Below the pieces are notes generated by a model. That model saw nothing but the letters and a program-made list of their open reading frames with translations, did no database searches and was not told the DNA's origin. A stretch of DNA of 18,888 nt from Flavobacteriia bacterium (GTDB taxonomy: Bacteria; Bacteroidota; Bacteroidia; Flavobacteriales; Schleiferiaceae). The translations under genes and the position numbers were made by a program. Numbering within the stretch: the stretch's first letter is position 1; the number at the start of each line of letters is the position of its first letter. The stretch lies in NCBI GenBank assembly GCA_949516455.1, contig CATILC010000081.1:1-18888 (forward strand). Reading direction: 5' to 3'. Shown in pieces: positions 15,317-18,888 of this stretch.

Positions 15317-16615
15317 ATGGACAACGCTCAGCTCATACAGCTCCTGCAGAACAAGGGATCGAACACTGCACCACTGGAACAGTCGCTCGAAAAAGAATTG
15401 AATGCGCATCCATATTTCACAGCTGTCCGACTCCTTCGTCTAAAAGCCCTGCAAGAAAGTCAGTCGCTCAGTTTTGATGCGGAACTCAAGCGCACAGCGG
15501 TACACATTCACGATCGCCGTCAGCTATTTGAGTGGGTTTCCATGCCTTTGGCGCCGTCAGACCGATCTTTCGAAGAGGGTGAATTGGCGCCTCAGACTGC
15601 TTCAACCCTTCAGGAGGAAATACAAGATTCCGGAAACGAAGAGCAAGAAAGTTCAGAGTCACCCCTTACTGCCGAGCCGGATGAGGCTGAGGCCGTCGTG
15701 GAAGAGGCGGAGAAAGAATTCGAGGAAGAAACGGCTGTCGGGGTCGAAGCAGCTTTAGAGGAAGAGGCAGCTGCGGAGAATGATGAAAAGACTCCCGAAG
15801 CGGAAGAGCATTCTGCCGAGCAGGAGGGTCATACAACTGCGGAAGCCAATGGGCCTGCTGAGGAATCAGCATCGGCAGAAGATTCGCCTGCGGAAGCTGA
15901 TGAACAGGTGGTTGCTGATCCGGCGGACAACACCCATCTCGTTGAAAAGAATCGGGCGCGCCCAGAACTCCCGGAAGACATCGTCGATCCAGCAGCTGCT
16001 GCGCGGAAGCGGGTGGAGGATCTTCTCGCTGCCCACAAAAAGCGCAACGAGCCGAAAGACGAGGGCCCCGCCACAGAATCAAAAACCGAAGAGGAGAATA
16101 CCGAAAATGCAATCCCAACTCAAGAGGAGGCTCAGACAGATGAACAGCCAGTTGATGCAACATCCGAAGAATCCACAGCAGCTGAAGAACAGGCCATACA
16201 GCCAGAGCTCGAAGCCCCTGCATCGGAAGGATCCGGATCGGCAGTGGATGAGCAGCAAGCTGAGGCGGGTTCGGGCAGCTTCAGTGATTGGCTGAGTTCA
16301 CTTCCATCGGAGCAGGAGCGAACGGCACGAAAGAAAGAGCAGATCGAATTGGTCGATCAGTTTCTGAAGGACCCTCCTCGTTTCCAGCCGAAGAAGGAAA
16401 AAACAGAGAAACAGAGGCCCAATATCGCTTCGGAAAGTGTGCAGGACCGCTCCGAGTTCATGACCGAGACCCTCGCCAAACTCTATATAGAACAAGGACA
16501 CTTGGAGAAAGCCATCCAGGCCTACGACATCCTGCGCTTGAGATTTCCTGAGAAAAGTAGTTTCTTTGCCGGCCGCATTCGTGCGCTCAAACAGCAATTG
16601 AAAAAAGAATCCTGA
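15317..16615 (+). CDS. TPR-like protein with a long acidic low-complexity linker
   Basis: The 432-residue product belongs to a Bacteroidota protein family usually found next to secG and annotated only as tetratricopeptide-repeat protein. It has three parts: an N-terminal helical domain (about 1-80, NAHPYFTAVRLLRLKAL and HDRRQLFEWV); a roughly 230-residue Glu/Ala-rich disordered stretch; and a C-terminal module (SFSDWLSSLPSE, then MTETLAKLYIEQGHLEKAIQ) that contains a single TPR-like unit ending FFAGRIRAL. There is no signal peptide or membrane helix. The ATG at 15317 gives MDNAQLIQLL, the usual family start; ATG 15287 would overlap lptE and add ten unconserved residues. The stop overlaps the secG start (TGATG). 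The function is unknown; association with SecG or envelope biogenesis is inference from context. Confidence 0.85.
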   Translation: MDNAQLIQLLQNKGSNTAPLEQSLEKELNAHPYFTAVRLLRLKALQESQSLSFDAELKRTAVHIHDRRQLFEWVSMPLAPSDRSFEEGELAPQTASTLQEEIQDSGNEEQESSESPLTAEPDEAEAVVEEAEKEFEEETAVGVEAALEEEAAAENDEKTPEAEEHSAEQEGHTTAEANGPAEESASAEDSPAEADEQVVADPADNTHLVEKNRARPELPEDIVDPAAAARKRVEDLLAAHKKRNEPKDEGPATESKTEEENTENAIPTQEEAQTDEQPVDATSEESTAAEEQAIQPELEAPASEGSGSAVDEQQAEAGSGSFSDWLSSLPSEQERTARKKEQIELVDQFLKDPPRFQPKKEKTEKQRPNIASESVQDRSEFMTETLAKLYIEQGHLEKAIQAYDILRLRFPEKSSFFAGRIRALKQQLKKES

Positions 16616-16995
16616 TGTCCTTACTGTTCGCGATACTCATCTTCGTTACCTGCATCTTGCTGGTACTGGTCGTCCTGGTGCAGAATCCAAAGGGTGGCGG
16701 GCTGTCCTCTGCTTTCGGAGGCAGCAGCAGCGGAACCCAGATCCTCGGCGGAGTCAAAAAGACCACTGATTTCCTGGACCGCAGTACCTGGACACTCGCC
16801 ATTGCGCTTTTGGTGCTTGTGCTGGCCAGCAACCTGTTCTTGGAGAGAGGCGCTGCCACTCAGCAGCTGGAGGATTCCGCCATCCAGAATCAGATCGACG
16901 AGGGCTTTGCACCTCCACCTCCAGCGGCCGTTGTGCCGAGCAGTTCACCTGCTGAATTGTCGGATGGCCTGCCCGAGTCCGTTGAAGAAGAATAA
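16615..16995 (+). CDS. secG: Preprotein translocase subunit SecG
   Basis: SecG is the small non-essential subunit of the SecYEG channel. The 126-residue product has a first membrane helix (about 2-20), the hallmark cytoplasmic loop VQNPKGGGLSSAFGG, the conserved FLDRSTW before the second helix (about 60-75), and then a Pro-rich and acidic C-terminal tail (APPPPAAVVP to the terminal EEE), as commonly seen in Bacteroidota SecG. It is the last gene of the operon, overlaps the TPR gene by one base, and is followed six bases after its stop by a strong terminator. Confidence 0.95.
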   Translation: MSLLFAILIFVTCILLVLVVLVQNPKGGGLSSAFGGSSSGTQILGGVKKTTDFLDRSTWTLAIALLVLVLASNLFLERGAATQQLEDSAIQNQIDEGFAPPPPAAVVPSSSPAELSDGLPESVEEE

Positions 16996-17000
16996 TGTGA

Positions 17001-17024
17001 AAGGCTCCGTTCGGAGCCTTTTTT
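17001..17024 (+). terminator. Strong intrinsic terminator after secG
   Basis: AAGGCTCC and GGAGCCTT form a perfect 8-bp stem around a GTTC tetraloop, followed by TTTT directly after the two T residues of the stem. It begins six bases after the secG stop and ends 11 bases before the permease ATG at 17036, so the permease has almost no space for its own promoter downstream of the hairpin. Confidence 0.85.
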
Positions 17025-17035
17025 AATGCTTGCCG

Positions 17036-17881
17036 ATGCAGCTGAGTACTGAAGATCGACGAGGTGTCCGTTTCATGCTGCGATCTGTAGCCGGCTTTGC
17101 CCTGATGAACCTCGTGGTCAAGTTTCTTGGGCGTTTCCCAGCGACTGAACTGGTGTTGTTCCGCTGCATCGTTTCCATTGTCTTGAGTTATGCCGTGATC
17201 CGAAAACGCGGACTGAACCCATTGGGGAACAACCGCCTCCTGCTCTGCCTGCGCGGTTTGTTCGGCGCCATTGCACTGACCTTGTTCTTCTTCACCCTTC
17301 AAAAACTTCCTCTTGCGACGGCCATTACCATCCAATATCTATCGCCCATCTTCACGGCCTTCTTTGCCATCTTCCTCCTGAAAGAACGCGTTGCCCCGCT
17401 GCAGTGGCTGTTCTTTGGAATATCGATGTTGGGGGTGCTCGTCATCAAAGGCTTCGAGCCCAACCTGTCTCCTTATCTCCTGTTGGCGGGTATTTGTTCC
17501 GCTGTGTTCAGTGGACTGGCCTACAATATGATCCGGAAGGTCCGGGACACGGATGATGCAGTGGTGGTGGTCTTCTACTTTCCTTTGATGGCCCTGCCCA
17601 TCATGATCGTTTTTTCCTTTTTCTACTGGGAAACCCCTGTTGGGATCGAATGGCTCCTGCTGCTGCTCATGGGATTGCTCACCCAATTCGCACAGATCAA
17701 TATGACCAAGGCTCTTCAAAGTACAGCGCTCAGCCGAATCTCGGGCTTCAAATACTTCGGACTCATTTTCGCACTGGGTTTTGACTGGCTGATCTTCGGT
17801 GTGAACTATTCGGCCATCACGCTTTTGGGCATGCTGCTCGTCGTTGGAGGAGTGCTCTTCAACCTGTTCTCCAAGGCCTGA
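17036..17881 (+). CDS. EamA/DMT-superfamily permease
   Basis: This 281-residue membrane protein has about ten hydrophobic helices arranged as two EamA (DUF6) repeats. The first half contains FPATELVLFRCIVSIVL, LPLATAITIQYLSPIFTAF and the inter-helix KERV; the second half repeats the pattern with TQFAQINMTKALQSTALSRIS and ends with GVLFNLFSKA. Such proteins export metabolites or amino acids, but the substrate cannot be told from sequence. I chose ATG 17036; a TTG six bases upstream is also possible. The start lies just after the secG terminator. The aldehyde dehydrogenase gene follows closely, so both may be on one transcript. Confidence 0.9.
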   Translation: MQLSTEDRRGVRFMLRSVAGFALMNLVVKFLGRFPATELVLFRCIVSIVLSYAVIRKRGLNPLGNNRLLLCLRGLFGAIALTLFFFTLQKLPLATAITIQYLSPIFTAFFAIFLLKERVAPLQWLFFGISMLGVLVIKGFEPNLSPYLLLAGICSAVFSGLAYNMIRKVRDTDDAVVVVFYFPLMALPIMIVFSFFYWETPVGIEWLLLLLMGLLTQFAQINMTKALQSTALSRISGFKYFGLIFALGFDWLIFGVNYSAITLLGMLLVVGGVLFNLFSKA

Positions 17882-17887
17882 TGTAAA

Positions 17888-17905
17888 TTGGGCTACAAAG
17901 CCCAA
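17888..17905. other. Inverted repeat between the permease and aldehyde dehydrogenase genes
   Basis: TTGGGCT, loop ACAA, and AGCCCAA form a perfect 7-bp hairpin. On the plus strand no T-run follows, so it is not a convincing terminator. Its last bases overlap an AAGGA (17904-17908) that lies three bases before the likely TTG start at 17912, so it could mask the ribosome-binding site. Confidence 0.5.
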
Positions 17906-17911
17906 GGACGA

Positions 17912-18888
17912 TTGGAAAAGCTTCAGAACTACATCGATGGCAACTGGCAGGATCCAGCCAGCGGCGAATACATCGAGAACATGGATCCCTCGAGAGGGAC
18001 GGTCTATTCGCTCATTCCAGACAGCGGGAAAACCGATGTGGACCGTGCAGCTCAAGCCGCCCGAAATGCCTTCCCAAAATGGAGTGCATCAAGTGTCCAG
18101 GAACGCTCAGCGGTCTTAATGCGCATAGCCAAGGGCATTGAGCAGCGCCTTGAAGAATTGGCTCATGCCGAAAGCAGGGACAATGGCAAACCGATCCAGC
18201 TCGCGCGTGCCGTCGACATCCCTCGGTCCAGTGAAAATTTTGCATTCTACGCCTCGGCCATTCTTCACGAAAAGAGCGAAGCACATCTGATGGGCCCCGA
18301 TGGGTTCAACTACACCCTTCAACAAGCCATGGGTGTGGCAGGTTGCATTTCTCCCTGGAATCTTCCTTTGTATCTGTTCAGCTGGAAGATCGCTCCGGCG
18401 CTTGCTGCTGGCTGCTCGGTAGTGGCCAAGCCTTCTGAGGTGACACCCTACACGGCCTGGAAACTTTCCGAGATATGCATGGAAGCCGGTCTGCCTCCAG
18501 GGGTATTGAATATCGTTCACGGGACTGGTTCTTCGGTCGGTCAGGCCATTGTCGAGCATCCAGACATTCCTGTGCTTTCCTTCACCGGCGGAACCCAAAC
18601 GGGTGCGCAGATCATGAAGACCGCTGGTCCACGCTTCAAAAAGGTATCGCTCGAACTGGGCGGAAAGAATCCGAACATCATTTTCGCCGATTGTGATTTT
18701 GAGGACATGCTGCGCACCACTGTCCGGTCGAGTTTCGCCAATCAGGGTCAGATCTGCCTTTGTGGCTCCCGCATTTTCATCGAACGACCGATCTATGAGA
18801 AGTTTCGGGAGGCTTTTGTGGAAAAGGTGGCCAAGATGAAGGTCGGAGACCCCTCCAGCGAAAACACCCGCATGGGCGCTCTGGTTTC
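17912..18888 (+). CDS. Aldehyde dehydrogenase, 2-aminomuconate/2-hydroxymuconate semialdehyde type (3' end outside window)
   Basis: About 325 of an expected 480-490 residues of an NAD(P)-dependent aldehyde dehydrogenase are present. Visible landmarks are SPWNLPLYLFSWK, the cofactor-site lysine in VVAKPSE, the FTGGTQTG nucleotide loop, the general base Glu in LELGGKNP, and the catalytic cysteine in NQGQICLCGSR. The ICLCGSRIFIERPIYEKF stretch resembles ALDH8A1 and bacterial 2-aminomuconate or 2-hydroxymuconate semialdehyde dehydrogenases, suggesting a role in the kynurenine or a ring-cleavage pathway; this is inference. The start is probably TTG at 17912, giving MEKLQNYIDGNW; another in-frame TTG at 17888 would add eight residues, and a stop lies just upstream of that. 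No ATG is available in frame. Confidence 0.88.
   Translation, partial: MEKLQNYIDGNWQDPASGEYIENMDPSRGTVYSLIPDSGKTDVDRAAQAARNAFPKWSASSVQERSAVLMRIAKGIEQRLEELAHAESRDNGKPIQLARAVDIPRSSENFAFYASAILHEKSEAHLMGPDGFNYTLQQAMGVAGCISPWNLPLYLFSWKIAPALAAGCSVVAKPSEVTPYTAWKLSEICMEAGLPPGVLNIVHGTGSSVGQAIVEHPDIPVLSFTGGTQTGAQIMKTAGPRFKKVSLELGGKNPNIIFADCDFEDMLRTTVRSSFANQGQICLCGSRIFIERPIYEKFREAFVEKVAKMKVGDPSSENTRMGALV

Noticed and set aside
15666..16223. Long open frame (185 codons) on the minus strand opposite the TPR protein gene, and a 171-codon frame in another plus frame at 15780-16295.
   Set aside because: Both arise from the repetitive Glu/Ala-rich coding sequence of the TPR gene, give Pro/Leu- or Lys/Arg-biased peptides without domains, and contradict the well-supported gene.
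17339..18055. 238-codon open frame on the minus strand opposite the permease and aldehyde dehydrogenase.
   Set aside because: The peptide is His/Gln/Glu-rich with no domain, and it crosses two convincing genes on the other strand.
1..18888. CRISPR arrays, tRNA or rRNA genes, insertion sequences, integrase or phage genes, toxin-antitoxin or defence modules.
   Set aside because: Looked for on both strands; no regularly spaced repeats, tRNA-like sequences with CCA ends, transposase motifs or defence-gene signatures were seen.

Overview
The window looks like ordinary chromosomal DNA of a member of the Bacteroidota, most likely Flavobacteriales in the broad sense. It carries a type IX secretion (T9SS)/gliding-motor operon, a Bacteroidota-type LptE, TPR protein and SecG cluster, and promoter-like elements of the Bacteroidota form TTG-N19-TAnnTTTG. 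Base composition is about half G+C by eye, high for classical Flavobacterium. No transposase, integrase, phage gene, CRISPR array, tRNA or rRNA was seen, and no gene-free stretch reaches 300 bases.

Left part (1-2388): an ABC-F ATPase, cut by the window edge, is divergent from a small DUF983 zinc-ribbon membrane protein. The DUF983 gene runs tail-to-tail into an FAD-dependent DAO-family oxidoreductase, with a 61-base antisense overlap.

T9SS block (2433-7972, minus strand): the transcription order is porP-gldK-gldL-gldM-gldN, followed by the oxidoreductase. GldL and GldM form the proton-driven inner-membrane motor, GldK and GldN the periplasmic ring under the outer membrane, and PorP/SprF an outer-membrane barrel accessory. 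A terminator-like hairpin sits exactly between gldN and the oxidoreductase start.

Upstream of porP on the same strand (8098-11586) are topA (DNA topoisomerase I) and, directly abutting it, an arginase/formimidoylglutamase-fold protein that has lost its metal ligands.

Right part (11713-16995, plus strand): a tightly packed operon of miaB, a small secreted protein of unknown function, a sigma-54 enhancer-binding regulator without a sensor domain, lptE, a TPR protein with a long acidic linker, and secG. Most junctions overlap by 1-4 bases, and a strong intrinsic terminator ends the unit. Then come an EamA/DMT permease and the first two thirds of an aldehyde dehydrogenase resembling 2-aminomuconate/2-hydroxymuconate semialdehyde dehydrogenases.

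Most genes belong to well-known families and I see no clear new multi-gene system. The points most worth a second look are the metal-site-less arginase-like protein, the unknown secreted protein inserted in the miaB operon, the DUF983 tail encoded inside the antisense overlap, and the hairpins placed directly against start codons.
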